Assembly (NCBI RefSeq): GCF_026163695.1
Contig: NZ_JAOTID010000012.1
Span: forward strand, 109,599-173,598
Length of the DNA stretch: 64,000 nucleotides
Source of the DNA: Shumkonia mesophila
GTDB taxonomy: Bacteria; Pseudomonadota; Alphaproteobacteria; Rhodospirillales; Shumkoniaceae
Direction of reading: 5' to 3'
Position numbers and translations under genes: made by a program. Within the stretch, counting starts at the first letter, position 1. Every line of letters starts with the position of its first letter. The notes beneath the pieces were generated by a model. The model worked only from the letters and a program-made list of their open reading frames with translations. It did no database searches and was not told the DNA's origin. This document shows, one piece after another, positions 40,492 through 50,136 of the stretch.

Positions 40492-41747
40492 CACGAAGCC
40501 CCCCCTGTCTTGACGCCGCGTCGGGTGACGGCGGCACTGATGCTTTCGGGCAGCGGCCGCGGCCGTTCCAGCTTCCCCAGCACCGGCACGATGACCAGGA
40601 AGTGGAAGAAGTACCAGAAGGTGGCCGCCTGCCCGGCGATGACGAAAAGGCCCTCGGGCGGATTGGCCCCGATGTAGCCCAGCGCCAGGCAGTCGACAAG
40701 GAACAGCCAGAAGAACTGCTTGTAGAGGGGCCGGAAGCGGGCGCTGCGCACCTTCGAGGTATCGAGCCACGGCAGCACCAGGAGGACGGCGATGGAGCCG
40801 AACATCATGGCGACGCCGATCAGCTTGGCCGGAATGAACCAGATGTCGAACGTGATGGCGCGCAGGATCGCGTAGAACGGCAGGAAGTACCATTCCGGCA
40901 CGATGTGCGGCGGCGTCTGCAGCGGGTTGGCCTCGATGTAGTTGTCGGGCTCGCCGAAAAAGTCGGGAGCGAAGAAGACGAAAGCCAGGTAGACAATCAG
41001 AAACGCCCCGAGGCCGAGCGAGTCCTTGGCCGTGTAGTAGGGGTGGAAGGGAATGGTGTCCTGCTCGCCCTTGACGTCGATGCCCAAGGGATTGCTGGAC
41101 TTGTGGCTGTGCAGCGCCCACAGGTGCAGGAAGACCAGCCCGAAGATGACGAACGGCAGCAGATAGTGCAGGGCGAAGAAGCGGTTCAACGTCGGGTTGT
41201 CGACCGCGAATCCGCCCCACAGCCAGGTGACGATCTTGGGGCCGACCAGTGGAATGGCCGAGAACAGGTTGGTGATGACGGTGGCGCCCCAGAAGCTCAT
41301 CTGGCCCCAGGGCAGCACGTAGCCGACGAAGGCGGTGGCCATCATGGCGAACAGGATGAGCACGCCGATGATCCACAGAAGCTCGCGCGGCGCCTTGTAG
41401 GAACCGTAATAAAGGCCGCGGAAGATGTGGATGTAGACCACGATGAAGAACATGGTGGCGCCGTTCATGTGCAGATAGCGCATCAACCAGCCGTAATTGA
41501 CGTCGCGCATGATCCGCTCGACGCTGGCAAATGCGTAATCCACGTGCGGCGTATAGCTCATCGCCAGGAAGATGCCAGTGGCGATCATGATGACCAGCAC
41601 GATCCCGGCCAGCGAGCCGAAATTCCACCAGTAGTTCAGGTTCCGGGGCGTCGGGTAGTCGATCAGGTGATGGTCGACGAAGGTGAACACCGGCAGACGG
41701 TAGTCGATCCACTTGACGGTCGCGTCAATCCACTTCGGACTAGCCAT
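40491..41747 (-). CDS. petB: Cytochrome b of the bc1 complex
   Basis: Cytochrome b holds the two b hemes and both quinone sites in the inner membrane. The 418-residue protein includes [20 protein letters not shown], heme histidines in [10 protein letters not shown] and [43 protein letters not shown], and the conserved [15 protein letters not shown] of the Qo site. Eight helices are expected. ATG 41747 lies 11 bp after the petA stop. It is of normal length for the single-chain bacterial form. Confidence 0.95.
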   Translation of the reverse strand: MASPKWIDATVKWIDYRLPVFTFVDHHLIDYPTPRNLNYWWNFGSLAGIVLVIMIATGIFLAMSYTPHVDYAFASVERIMRDVNYGWLMRYLHMNGATMFFIVVYIHIFRGLYYGSYKAPRELLWIIGVLILFAMMATAFVGYVLPWGQMSFWGATVITNLFSAIPLVGPKIVTWLWGGFAVDNPTLNRFFALHYLLPFVIFGLVFLHLWALHSHKSSNPLGIDVKGEQDTIPFHPYYTAKDSLGLGAFLIVYLAFVFFAPDFFGEPDNYIEANPLQTPPHIVPEWYFLPFYAILRAITFDIWFIPAKLIGVAMMFGSIAVLLVLPWLDTSKVRSARFRPLYKQFFWLFLVDCLALGYIGANPPEGLFVIAGQAATFWYFFHFLVIVPVLGKLERPRPLPESISAAVTRRGVKTGGAS

Positions 41748-41758
41748 GGCCGCCCCCC

Positions 41759-42313
41759 TCAACCGATCCGGATGGTGTTGTCGTCGCCGAACGTGTAGGG
41801 CGGCACTTCCAGGTTGGTCGGCGCCGGCCCCTTGCGGATGCGCCCGGCGGTGTCGTAGACCGAGCCGTGGCAGGGGCAGAACCAGCCGCCGAAATCGCCC
41901 CTGAGATCGCCCGACTTCTGGCCCAGCGGGATGCACCCCAGGTGCGTGCAGATGCCGACCATGATCAGCCATTCCGGCTTCTGCGCCCGCGCTTCGTCGG
42001 GCTGCGGATCGGGCAGGGTTTCGATCTTCACCGCGCGGGCCTCCTCGATCTCCTTGGCCGTGCGATGGCTGATGAACACCGGCTTGCCGCGCCATACCAC
42101 GGTGATCCGTTGGCCTTCCTGAACGGGCGTGAGATCGACGTCGGTTGACGCCAGGGCCAGGACATCGGCCGCCGGGTTCATGGAATCGATGAAGGGCCAG
42201 GCCGCCAGGGCGGCGCCGACGGCGCCGACCGTGGCCGTGGTGATCAGAAGGAAGTCGCGTCGGGAACCATCCTCGGGATGGCCGAGGGAAGCCGGAGTGG
42301 CCTTGTCGGTCAT
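41759..42313 (-). CDS. petA: Rieske iron-sulfur subunit of the bc1 complex
   Basis: The 184-residue subunit begins with a Tat-type signal-anchor ([20 protein letters not shown]), exported after cofactor insertion. The [2Fe-2S] ligands are in [10 protein letters not shown] and CPCHGSVYD, with the disulfide cysteines present. AAGGAG five bases before ATG 42313 supports this start over the GTG two codons earlier. It is the first gene of petABC; the divergent neighbour is the ArsR gene. Confidence 0.95.
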   Translation of the reverse strand: MTDKATPASLGHPEDGSRRDFLLITTATVGAVGAALAAWPFIDSMNPAADVLALASTDVDLTPVQEGQRITVVWRGKPVFISHRTAKEIEEARAVKIETLPDPQPDEARAQKPEWLIMVGICTHLGCIPLGQKSGDLRGDFGGWFCPCHGSVYDTAGRIRKGPAPTNLEVPPYTFGDDNTIRIG

Positions 42314-42488
42314 GAACACTCCTTAATGATAGTAATTATCCATATGCACAAACACGGCTTCGCCCCCACAGCGGGGCAACCGCCGTAGGGGCGAAGGATA
42401 TACCCGCATTAGATGCGAATGAAAATAACCAAGATCAAGAAAAAGGACGCCCGGATGCCCGAAAAAAGCCTTGCATCAATCAAACAAA

Positions 42489-42510
42489 TGTTCATATATC
42501 GACCTGTTCA
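42489..42510. promoter_or_regulatory. Repeated TGTTCA half-sites before the ArsR gene
   Basis: TGTTCA occurs at 42489-42494 and again at 42505-42510, 16 bp apart, within an AT-rich stretch just upstream of the ribosome-binding site. TGAACA-type half-sites are typical of SmtB/CzrA operators, though usually inverted. It is a plausible operator for autoregulation. Confidence 0.35.
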
Positions 42511-42527
42511 CATTTCAGGAGAACGCC

Positions 42528-42827
42528 GTGCCCGATGATCAGGTGGTCGAAATCGCCGAGGTCTTCCGCCTGCTGGGCGATCCCACCCGGTTGCGCGTCG
42601 TCCTGGCCTGCCTCACCGAGGCGCGCGCCGTCGGCGACATCGCCGACGCCCTGGAGGTCTCGCCCTCGCTGGTCAGCCATCACCTGCGGCTGCTGCGCGC
42701 CGCCCGCCTGGTGCGGGCCGAACGGCACGGCCGCGAGGTCCACTACACCGCCGCCGACGAGCACGTGCGCTGCATCCTCGTCGACATGATCGACCACGTC
42801 CGCGAACCGGAAACGGAGACCGTCTGA
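42528..42827 (+). CDS. ArsR/SmtB family metal sensor, probable zinc type
   Basis: The 99-residue repressor has the winged helix-turn-helix VGDIADALEVSPSLVSHHLR and wing HGREVHYT. The last helix reads ADEHVRCILVDMIDHVRE: D77, H79, H90 and E93 reproduce the spacing of the alpha-5 zinc site of CzrA/SmtB (Asp, His, His, His/Glu). The helix-3 arsenic cysteine pair is absent. Zinc or cobalt sensing is therefore likely. The start is GTG 42528 after AGGAG. The efflux gene begins directly after its stop. Confidence 0.82.
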   Translation: MPDDQVVEIAEVFRLLGDPTRLRVVLACLTEARAVGDIADALEVSPSLVSHHLRLLRAARLVRAERHGREVHYTAADEHVRCILVDMIDHVREPETETV

Positions 42828-43445
42828 ATGGCCTGCTCGTGTCATTGCGAGATCGACAACTCGGCCGCCGTCGGCGCCTACCGCCGGGTGCTGTGGATCG
42901 TCATCGCCATCAACGCCACCATGTTCGTCGTCGAGCTGACGGGCGGCCTGATCGCCGGCTCGGTGTCGTTGCAGGCCGACGCGCTCGACTTCCTGGGGGA
43001 TTCCCTGACCTACGGGATCAGCCTCGCGGTGCTCGCCATGAGTCTGCGCTGGCGGGCCGGCGCCGCCCTCGTCAAGGGCGCCTCGATGGGCCTGTTTGGC
43101 GTCTGGGTGATCGGCACCTCGGCCTACCATGTCCTCTATCCCGGCCTGCCCAGCGCGCCGATCATGGGCGGCATCGGCACCGCCGCGCTGATCGCCAACG
43201 TGACCAGCGCGCTGCTGCTCTACCGCCACCGCCAGGGCGACGCCAACATGCGCTCGGTGTGGCTGTGCAGCCGCAACGACGCCATCTCCAACATCGCCGT
43301 CATCATCGCCGCCAGCGGCGTGTGGGCAACCGCCACCGCCTGGCCCGACCTCATCGTCGGCGCCATCATGGCGATCCTGGCGATGAGTTCCTCCTATCAG
43401 GTGATCCGCCAGGCCAGGGCCGAATGGGGGCTCGCGGCAGCATAG
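42828..43445 (+). CDS. Cation diffusion facilitator, short form
   Basis: This 205-residue inner-membrane protein exports divalent cations by proton antiport. It has about six helices. Metal-site motifs are ADALDFLGDS in helix 2 and SRNDAISNIAVI in helix 5. The long cytosolic C-terminal dimer domain of standard CDF proteins is missing, and the N-terminus is cysteine/histidine-rich (MACSCHCEID), which may replace it as a metal-binding site. It follows the ArsR gene without a gap, forming a regulated efflux pair. Zinc is the most likely substrate from the regulator. Confidence 0.8.
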   Translation: MACSCHCEIDNSAAVGAYRRVLWIVIAINATMFVVELTGGLIAGSVSLQADALDFLGDSLTYGISLAVLAMSLRWRAGAALVKGASMGLFGVWVIGTSAYHVLYPGLPSAPIMGGIGTAALIANVTSALLLYRHRQGDANMRSVWLCSRNDAISNIAVIIAASGVWATATAWPDLIVGAIMAILAMSSSYQVIRQARAEWGLAAA

Positions 43446-43478
43446 CGGCGGCCCATCGCCTCGGCTATCATCGCGGCC

Positions 43479-43943
43479 ATGCGTTTGGCCCTTTTCGAAC
43501 CCGACATTCCGCAGAACGCCGGCACCATGATCCGCACCGCGGTGTGCCTCGGCGTGCCGGTCGACCTTATCGAGCCGTGCGGCTTCGTGTGGGGGGACCG
43601 CCATTTCCGCCGCGCCGGCATGGACTACCTGGAGCGTGCCGGGATCACCCGCCATGAATCGTGGGAGACCTTCCTGGCGGCCAGCCGCGCGGCCCATCGC
43701 CGGTTGGTGCTGCTGACGACCAAGGGCACCGTTCGCCATATCGATTTCCGCTTTGGGCCCGACGACGTGCTGATCGTCGGGCGCGAGAGCGCCGGCGCGC
43801 CGGAGGCCGTGCACGCCGCCGCCGACGCCCGTCTCGTCGTCCCGATGGCGGCGGGCGAGCGCTCGCTCAACGTGGCGGTGACTGCCGCCCTGGTCCTGGG
43901 CGAGGCTTTGCGCCAGACCGGCGGCTTCGGAGGGGATGCCTGA
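43479..43943 (+). CDS. trmL: tRNA (cytidine/uridine-34-2'-O)-methyltransferase
   Basis: TrmL is a SPOUT-class enzyme that methylates the wobble base ribose of leucine tRNAs. The 154-residue protein has [40 protein letters not shown] and the knot motifs [15 protein letters not shown] and [20 protein letters not shown]. Length and order are those of the family. Its stop overlaps the hemF start (TGATG), so the two are coupled. Confidence 0.9.
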   Translation: MRLALFEPDIPQNAGTMIRTAVCLGVPVDLIEPCGFVWGDRHFRRAGMDYLERAGITRHESWETFLAASRAAHRRLVLLTTKGTVRHIDFRFGPDDVLIVGRESAGAPEAVHAAADARLVVPMAAGERSLNVAVTAALVLGEALRQTGGFGGDA

Positions 43944-44821
43944 TGGAGCGCTTCACCGCAGAGCACAAGCGGCGGGCCGCCATCTGGTTCAAGCGGTTGC
44001 GCGACGATATTTGCGCGGCGCTCGAGGCGCTCGAGGACGAATTCGCCGATGCGCCCCCCTATGACACCGCCCCGCCCGGCCGCTTCGAGCGCACCCGCTG
44101 GGCGCGCGAGATCGAGGAAGGCGGCCGGGCCCACGGCGGCGGCGGCGTGATGGGGCTTCTGCGCGGACAGGTATTCGAGAAGGCCGGGGTCAACGTCTCG
44201 CTGGTCCACGGCACCTTCTCCGAGGAGTTCCGCCAGCGCATGCCGGGCGCCGCCGAGGACCCCCGTTTCTGGGCCTCCGGCGTTTCGGTGGTCATCCATC
44301 CGCGCTCGCCCAAGGTGCCGGCGGTGCACATGAACACCCGCATGATCGTCACCACCCGGGGATGGTTCGGCGGCGGCGCCGACATGACGCCGGTCGTCGA
44401 GGTCCCCGCCGACACCGCCGACTTCCACGCGGCACTGGCCACCGCCTGCGACGGCTATCGGGCCGGCGCCTACGCCGACTACAAAAAATGGTGCGACGAG
44501 TACTTCTTCCTGCCCCATCGCGGCGAAACCCGGGGCGTCGGCGGCATCTTCTATGACACCCTGGATTCCGGAGACTGGGAGCGGGACTTCGCCTTCACCC
44601 AGGCGGTGGGGCGCGCCTTCCTTGGCATCTATCCCGAAATCGTGCGCCGCCACGCCGCCGAGCCGTGGAGCGAGGAAGACCGCCGCCGCCAGTTGGTCAA
44701 GCGCGGCCGCTATGTCGAGTTCAACCTGCTCTACGACCGTGGCACGCTCTTTGGCCTCAAGACCGGCGGCAACGTCGAAGCCATCCTGATGAGCCTGCCG
44801 CCGATGACGGCGTGGCCGTAG
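43943..44821 (+). CDS. hemF: Oxygen-dependent coproporphyrinogen III oxidase
   Basis: HemF converts coproporphyrinogen III to protoporphyrinogen IX with oxygen. The 292-residue protein has [76 protein letters not shown] and [20 protein letters not shown], all characteristic. It supplies heme for cytochromes such as those encoded nearby. Palindromic GC hairpins follow, before the convergent cca gene. Confidence 0.94.
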   Translation: MERFTAEHKRRAAIWFKRLRDDICAALEALEDEFADAPPYDTAPPGRFERTRWAREIEEGGRAHGGGGVMGLLRGQVFEKAGVNVSLVHGTFSEEFRQRMPGAAEDPRFWASGVSVVIHPRSPKVPAVHMNTRMIVTTRGWFGGGADMTPVVEVPADTADFHAALATACDGYRAGAYADYKKWCDEYFFLPHRGETRGVGGIFYDTLDSGDWERDFAFTQAVGRAFLGIYPEIVRRHAAEPWSEEDRRRQLVKRGRYVEFNLLYDRGTLFGLKTGGNVEAILMSLPPMTAWP

Positions 44822-44853
44822 CTGGGGGCAACTCCGATACACCCCCACCCCAA

Positions 44854-44918
44854 CCCTCCCCCGTCGAGGGGGAGGGGGAAGAAAGGTGCTTGCCATGGCG
44901 TCCACCCCCTCGCGGGGG
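44854..44918. repeat. REP-like GC hairpins between hemF and cca
   Basis: CCCTCCCCC (44854-44862) pairs with GGGGGAGGG (44868-44876) around a 5-nt loop, and CCCCC (44905-44909) pairs with GGGGG (44914-44918). Such C/G-tract palindromes are frequent intergenic repeats in alphaproteobacteria and may serve as terminators for the convergent genes. Confidence 0.5.
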
Positions 44919-44987
44919 AGGGACAGGGAGGGGGGGGCCGAGAGTTTGATGCCGAGCGAGGAGGCGATCCTATCGGATCGCAAGACC

Positions 44988-46274
44988 CTAACCGGCCAAA
45001 TCGCGCAGGCGGGCTAGGCAGGCCTTGCGATCGGCCGTGAAGTCGCCGGCTTCCCACCACGCCTCGACCGCCTTCAGCAGTTCGCCGAGGCGCGGCCCCG
45101 GGGTGACGCCGAGGGCGGCGGCGTCGGCGCCCTTGAGCGGAAAGATCGGCGCCGGCCAGCCGGCCGCCGTTTCCAGCAGGGCGGCCCAGGCGGCGTTGCG
45201 CCCGCCGCCTTTGCGCGGCGCCACGGCCAGCTCGCCGGCCCACGCCAGCAACACCCAGTCGCGAGCCGTTTCGTTGCCGCAATGATAGACGGCGCGGTGC
45301 AGCGCCGTAGTACCCGCCTCCGGCGTCAGTTCGAAGGCCGGGGCCGCGAGGGCGGCCAGCCGCGCCGCCTCGCGCCGGGAAAGCCGCAGGCGTTCGGCCA
45401 GGACGGCGGCGCCATTGGCATCGGTGCGGAGCAGGGCGGCCAGGCGGCGCAGCGCGTCGGGGCTGACGCTTGCCAGCTTGAGCGCGGTCGAATCGAGCCA
45501 GGTCATCATGCGCAGGCGGCCGATGTCGGTGGGCGGCGGCACGACGTGTTCGAGCACGTGGGTGTCGTGCATGAGCACCGCGGTATCGGCCGCGTTGGGG
45601 GCCAGCAGGATGCGGAACATCTCGTCTCGCACCCGCTCGCCCGACAGCCTGGCGATGCCGGGAGCCAGTTGCCGGCAGGCGGCCAGCGCCTCGGCGTCGG
45701 GCGGCGGCCGGCCGTAGGTGGCGTACATGCGAAAGAAGCGCAGCAGCCGCAGGTAGTCTTCCTCGATGCGCTCGCGCGGGATGCCGACGAAGCGCACCAC
45801 GCCGTCGCCGAGGTCGGCCAGGCCGTCGAACGGATCGTAGATGTCGCCCGCCGATGTGCAGGACAGCGCGTTGAAGGTGAAATCGCGGCGCGCCGCGTCG
45901 GCGATCCAGTTATCGGTGAAGGCCACCTTGGCGTGGCGCCCGTCGGTGGCGAGATCGAGGCGCAGCGTGGTGATCTCGAATTTGGCCGCGCCGATCATGG
46001 CGGTGACGGTGCCGTGGGCGATACCGGTGGGGATGACCTTGATTCCGGCCGCCTCCAGCAGCGCCGTCACCGTGGCCGGCGGGTCGGGGGTGGCGATGTC
46101 GACGTCCTTGACCGGCCGCTTGAGCACGGCATCGCGCACGCAGCCGCCGACGAAGCGCACGTCGGCGCCCCGGGCGGTCAGCGCGGCCATGACGGCCCGC
46201 GTTTCCGGCGCCGTCATCCAGGGCTGCGGGGCGATCTTGCCGGTCGGTTGCACGGATGGGCGATCCTTGGCCAT
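44988..46274 (-). CDS. cca: CCA tRNA nucleotidyltransferase
   Basis: The enzyme adds or repairs the 3' CCA end of tRNA. The 428-residue class II protein has RFVGGCVRDAVLKRPVKDVD with the catalytic DxD, TGIAHGTVT, TTLR, AARRDFTFNALS and IYDPFDGLADLGDG, then RIEEDYLRLLRFFRMYATYG. The helical C-terminal part is typical of alphaproteobacterial members. In related genomes it is often near the CoA pyrophosphatase and DUF1285 genes, which here lie 4.3 kb away across the glycosyltransferase operon. Confidence 0.92.
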   Translation of the reverse strand: MAKDRPSVQPTGKIAPQPWMTAPETRAVMAALTARGADVRFVGGCVRDAVLKRPVKDVDIATPDPPATVTALLEAAGIKVIPTGIAHGTVTAMIGAAKFEITTLRLDLATDGRHAKVAFTDNWIADAARRDFTFNALSCTSAGDIYDPFDGLADLGDGVVRFVGIPRERIEEDYLRLLRFFRMYATYGRPPPDAEALAACRQLAPGIARLSGERVRDEMFRILLAPNAADTAVLMHDTHVLEHVVPPPTDIGRLRMMTWLDSTALKLASVSPDALRRLAALLRTDANGAAVLAERLRLSRREAARLAALAAPAFELTPEAGTTALHRAVYHCGNETARDWVLLAWAGELAVAPRKGGGRNAAWAALLETAAGWPAPIFPLKGADAAALGVTPGPRLGELLKAVEAWWEAGDFTADRKACLARLRDLAG

Positions 46275-46311
46275 GACAGGCAGGCGAGGGTGGCCGGACG
46301 GCTTGACCCTG

Positions 46312-47760
46312 TCAAGGCAGGCGGCGGCCCTCGCCCTTGCCGAAACCCCGCCGCTCCATCAACCCCCAACCCTTGGCACCGCGCAGGAACTGCCAGTAAC
46401 CGGCGATTCGCCACAGATTGTTGATCTGGCGATAGCCAAAGTTCTCGGCCACCGCCACCAGGGTCAGCAAGGCAAGATCGCGGGGGCGCGGATAGCGGTG
46501 CAACTGGAGTTCCTCGAGGATCAGCGCTCCAACGCTGACGCAGACACCGAAGACGAAAGTCAGGGCCAGGAAAGCCAGTAGGTACTCCACGCCGAGGAGC
46601 CCCGTCCCCCAAAGCAGCGGAATCAGCAAGTAACCCAGGACCTCCAGCGGCGGTCCCAGGACGTCGGCGAGAAAGAGATAGGGGAACCCGACCAAGCCCG
46701 CCGCCCCGTAGCGGGGATTGCCCAGCATACGGAAATGCGTGAAGAAGGTTTCCAGCGCGCCGCGCTGCCAGCGACGGCGCTGGCGGCCAAGTTGCCGCAG
46801 TGTGACTGGCACCTCGGTCCAGCACACCGGGTCGGCCACGAAGCGGACTTCGCCGTTGATGCCCCGTTCATGAATCAGGCGATGGATCTTGACGATGAGG
46901 TCGATGTCCTCGCCGACCGTGCCGAGGCTGTAGCCGCCGACGGCAACCACCGCGCTCCGCTTGAAAATGCCGAAGGCGCCGGAAATCACCATGAGAGCGT
47001 TAAGGCGACTCCAGGCCAGCCGCGCCATCAGGAAGGCCCGCAGGTATTCGACAATTTGGAAGAGGGCGAGCGGCTCGCCGGGCAGCCCCACTTCGACCAC
47101 CTGCCCGGCCCGCACGGTGCAGCCGTTGACAACGCGGATGGTGCCGCCCACCGCCAGGACTTGGATGGGATCGTCTGCGAACGGCTGGACAGCCCGCAGG
47201 AGCGAGTCGTTCTCCAGCAGTGAATCGGCGTCCATGGCGCATACGAGAGGCATGCGCGCCAGGTTGATGCCGGCATTCAAGGCATCGGCCTTGCCGCCGT
47301 TCTCCTTGTCGACGACCATCAATTGGGGATGGCGGGACGACCTGTAGATGTTGCGGATCGGCCGGTGAGGCACCGCCTCCTCGAACGCGCGGGCCGCGGG
47401 ACGCAAATCGAACGCTCCGATCATTTCGCCGAGCGTGCGATCGGTCGAACCGTCATTGATCACGATGATCTCGAAGTTGGGATAGGTAAGGGCGAGCAGG
47501 GAGCGAATGTTCTCGACCACCGTCGCTTGTTCGTTGAAGGCGGGAACCAACAGCGAGATGGGAATGGTCGAATCGCTGAGTTGCAGCCATACTTCGCGCC
47601 GATCGGGAACGGGCGGACGCGCGCGAAGGGCAACGAAGGAAATGGTGAACTGCACGAGGTACAGAAGGTTCTGAAGCGCGCCTGCGGCAATGATGGCGAG
47701 GCCAACGGCGACGGCCGCCGTGCCAACCGCTGCATGCAGCGCCTGAAGGCCAGGCATCAT
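46312..47760 (-). CDS. Processive GT2 family glycosyltransferase
   Basis: The 482-residue membrane protein resembles IcaA/PgaC and BcsA-type synthases. After an N-terminal hydrophobic region (residues ~10-45), the GT-A domain shows ISLLVPAFNEQATVVENI, INDGSTD, DADS, GAFGIFKRSAV, EDIDL and the acceptor motif QRRRWQRG, followed by three or four C-terminal helices. QxxRW marks processive synthases of beta-linked polymers. The start overlaps the HEAT gene stop. It is the last gene of a four-gene operon and is inferred to make an exopolysaccharide. Confidence 0.85.
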   Translation of the reverse strand: MMPGLQALHAAVGTAAVAVGLAIIAAGALQNLLYLVQFTISFVALRARPPVPDRREVWLQLSDSTIPISLLVPAFNEQATVVENIRSLLALTYPNFEIIVINDGSTDRTLGEMIGAFDLRPAARAFEEAVPHRPIRNIYRSSRHPQLMVVDKENGGKADALNAGINLARMPLVCAMDADSLLENDSLLRAVQPFADDPIQVLAVGGTIRVVNGCTVRAGQVVEVGLPGEPLALFQIVEYLRAFLMARLAWSRLNALMVISGAFGIFKRSAVVAVGGYSLGTVGEDIDLIVKIHRLIHERGINGEVRFVADPVCWTEVPVTLRQLGRQRRRWQRGALETFFTHFRMLGNPRYGAAGLVGFPYLFLADVLGPPLEVLGYLLIPLLWGTGLLGVEYLLAFLALTFVFGVCVSVGALILEELQLHRYPRPRDLALLTLVAVAENFGYRQINNLWRIAGYWQFLRGAKGWGLMERRGFGKGEGRRLP

Positions 47761-48863
47761 GCGGCCTCCGCCTCGGCCAGCACTGCCGTCACGATTTCCC
47801 GGGCCGAACCGGGTTCGGCGGCAAGCCGTTCGAGGGTGCGTAGTCCTTCCCCACCGATCTGAGCCAGAGCGCGGGCGGCACGGAAACGCACCCACCATTC
47901 CCCGTCGGCCAGCAACGAGACGAGCGCCGGCACCGCGTCCGCAAGTCCGATGGTGCCGGCGCAGATGGCAGCCTGGGCCCGCACCACCCAAGATTCGTCC
48001 GCAAGCCCGGCCAGAACGGTCGTGGCTGCGCCAGGGTGGCCGATCAGCGCCAGCGCCCGCATGGCCTCAGCCCGCACGTCGACCGCCGAAGACGCCGCCA
48101 GAACGATGATGGCGGGCAGCAAGGTGGGGTCCCGTGTGCCGGCCAGGCCGTAAAGGGCGAGCACCTTTACCGTGTCAGGGACCTTGGCAGTGAGAAGGTC
48201 CAGCATCTCCGCGGTGCGTCGGGGAGCCAGGTCGCGGAAGATCTCGCGCATGGCCCGCGAGTGAATGGCACCGCCGATGTCGAGGGGCTCGATAAGGGCC
48301 CGTAATGATTGCTCCGCCCCCGCATCGACCAGCGCCTGCGTCGCGGCAAGCCGAACCCGCGGCGAACGATCGCCAAGTGCCGCTGTCAATGCTTCAATCG
48401 CCTGCGGGTCGTCAAACAGCGCCAGCGCGGCGACGGCGCGCAGGCGATGCTCCTCGTTTCCCCAACCGGGAGGGAGGAACCAATTGACCGCGACGGCCCC
48501 GGCACGAGGATGTCGCTCGCCGCTGCCGCTTCCCAGAACGTCCAAGAAAAATTTGCAGCCACCCAATTCGTTGACCATGCGGAGAAGGTTGTCGCGCGCC
48601 GGGCCCCGGACCAAGCGCGCCAGATCCTCGAGCATGTCGCGGATGTCGTTCCGGTCGTCTTCCGTCAGATGATCGATCAGATCCCTGCCTTCCTGGGGGT
48701 CCTCCAGATACTCGAAAACCAAGCCGCGCAGCGCCTTCTGACGGGCCTTGCGAAGACGGGCCCACCGGTCGATGACGAGGCGCCGGATAATCAGGACCAA
48801 CATCGTTCCCAGGGATGCCGCTGCCAGAGCCAGGGAAGCGAACCAGATGAGCCAAAGCAGCAT
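47757..48863 (-). CDS. HEAT-repeat protein with N-terminal membrane anchor
   Basis: The 368-residue protein starts with one transmembrane helix (LWLIWFASLALAAASLGTML), a basic stretch and then helical HEAT-like repeats, for example DDPQAIEALTAALGDRSPRV, RLAATQALVDAG, VDVRAEAMRALALIGHPGAA and GEWWVRFRAARALAQIGGEG. HEAT repeats bind proteins, so it may organise the synthase at the cytosolic face. It lies between the outer-membrane-protein and glycosyltransferase genes and overlaps the latter. No enzymatic motif was seen. Confidence 0.78.
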   Translation of the reverse strand: MLLWLIWFASLALAAASLGTMLVLIIRRLVIDRWARLRKARQKALRGLVFEYLEDPQEGRDLIDHLTEDDRNDIRDMLEDLARLVRGPARDNLLRMVNELGGCKFFLDVLGSGSGERHPRAGAVAVNWFLPPGWGNEEHRLRAVAALALFDDPQAIEALTAALGDRSPRVRLAATQALVDAGAEQSLRALIEPLDIGGAIHSRAMREIFRDLAPRRTAEMLDLLTAKVPDTVKVLALYGLAGTRDPTLLPAIIVLAASSAVDVRAEAMRALALIGHPGAATTVLAGLADESWVVRAQAAICAGTIGLADAVPALVSLLADGEWWVRFRAARALAQIGGEGLRTLERLAAEPGSAREIVTAVLAEAEAA

Positions 48864-48879
48864 GGCCGGCGCCCGCGCG

Positions 48880-50136
48880 TCAGAAGCGATAGCCGACGGT
48901 GGCGGAAACCACGTCGCGGATATAGGTGTTCTTGCGATTGTCGTGGCTGTAGGAGACCGTCAGGTCGACGTCAGGCGTCAGGCCGAACACGATGCCGCCG
49001 AAACTCGAACGGGTTTCCACGGTGGTGCCGAGTTCGGTCTCCGGCGCCACGGCACTGCCGCCAAACAACCGCAGGCTGTCCAGCACCTGCCAATCGGCCC
49101 GCAGCGACCACCCCGCCGCGCGCTTGTTGCCCGCCTCGGCGTCGAAGCTGTTGAGCCAGCGCCCGGTCAGCCAGACCCGCCCATCGAACAGGTATTGCTG
49201 AAGTCCCGGGTTGACGGTCCGAACATCGCCGGTTGCGTAATGGCTGTGCCTGATATCGGCGAGGGCCTCTGTCGGCCCGATCACAGCCCCCCCCGCCCAG
49301 AGCCTCAGGGTGGCGCCGGCCTCGGCAGTCCAGCGGGCCAGGAAGTCGGCATCCGGGGTCGCCCCCACCTGCAGGCGGACGCGGAGATCCGGCCCCACGC
49401 GCTGCTCGACGCCTCCCCGCAGATAGGTGTCCGTCTGCCCGAAACGGCGGCTGACCTGCACTCCGCCCAGCAGGCGGGTATCGTCATCGACATCGAACGA
49501 GCCGTCGGCCTCGACCTCGCGCCAATCCCGGTTGCCGCTGCGCGAAAACGTGCTGTGCGAATAGCCGAGCGCGATGCGTCCGCGGTGGGCCATGGCCGAC
49601 TGCGCAGCCTCGGCGTCGGCCATCCCCTTGCTGGCTTCCTCATTGCCGGGAGCGAGACGAAGAACCTTGGTGAACGCGGCCGTGGCGGCCGTGGCGTCGC
49701 CCCGGTATAGGGCCAGGCGGCCTTGAAGGTTGAGAACGTCGACGTTGCCGGGGAAGTCGCCAAGCAGATCCTCGACATCGGCCGCCGCCTCGTCATGGCG
49801 GCCCATCCACCCTTCGATGCGGGCTGCCGCCAGACGGAGATCGAAATCGCCAGGCGCCAGGACCAGGCCACGCCGCACCGTGGCCAGCGCCTCGGCGTGG
49901 CGCCCTTGGTAGCCCTGGACGAGGCCAAGGTGCAAAAGGGCGGCCGGATCATGCGGCCGTATTTCCAACGCTGCCTTCAACCCTGCTTCGGCGGCGGCGT
50001 AGTTGCCCGCCGAGCGGGCCACCAGCGCATCCCGCATCAGCGTCTCGAAATCGGCCGCCAATGCCCCGACCCCGGTCAGAACGAGCAGCGCCAGTGCCCC
50101 GAAAAGGACGCCAAGGCGGGTTTGCCCGATCCTCAC
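48880..50136 (-). CDS. TPR protein with YaiO-type outer-membrane beta-barrel
   Basis: The 418-residue protein has a signal peptide (VLFGALALLVLTGVGALA), then TPR units at residues ~30-180 (YAAAEAGLKAALEIRPHDPA, LVQGYQGRHAEALATVRRGL, ALYRGDATAATAAFTKVL), and a beta-barrel of the YaiO family to the end, finishing VVSATVGYRF with the terminal phenylalanine used by BAM. TPR plus barrel recalls PgaA/BcsC exporters, though the barrel is smaller. The start is a GTG overlapping the receiver gene stop. A role in polymer export is inferred from the operon. Confidence 0.8.
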   Translation of the reverse strand: MRIGQTRLGVLFGALALLVLTGVGALAADFETLMRDALVARSAGNYAAAEAGLKAALEIRPHDPAALLHLGLVQGYQGRHAEALATVRRGLVLAPGDFDLRLAAARIEGWMGRHDEAAADVEDLLGDFPGNVDVLNLQGRLALYRGDATAATAAFTKVLRLAPGNEEASKGMADAEAAQSAMAHRGRIALGYSHSTFSRSGNRDWREVEADGSFDVDDDTRLLGGVQVSRRFGQTDTYLRGGVEQRVGPDLRVRLQVGATPDADFLARWTAEAGATLRLWAGGAVIGPTEALADIRHSHYATGDVRTVNPGLQQYLFDGRVWLTGRWLNSFDAEAGNKRAAGWSLRADWQVLDSLRLFGGSAVAPETELGTTVETRSSFGGIVFGLTPDVDLTVSYSHDNRKNTYIRDVVSATVGYRF

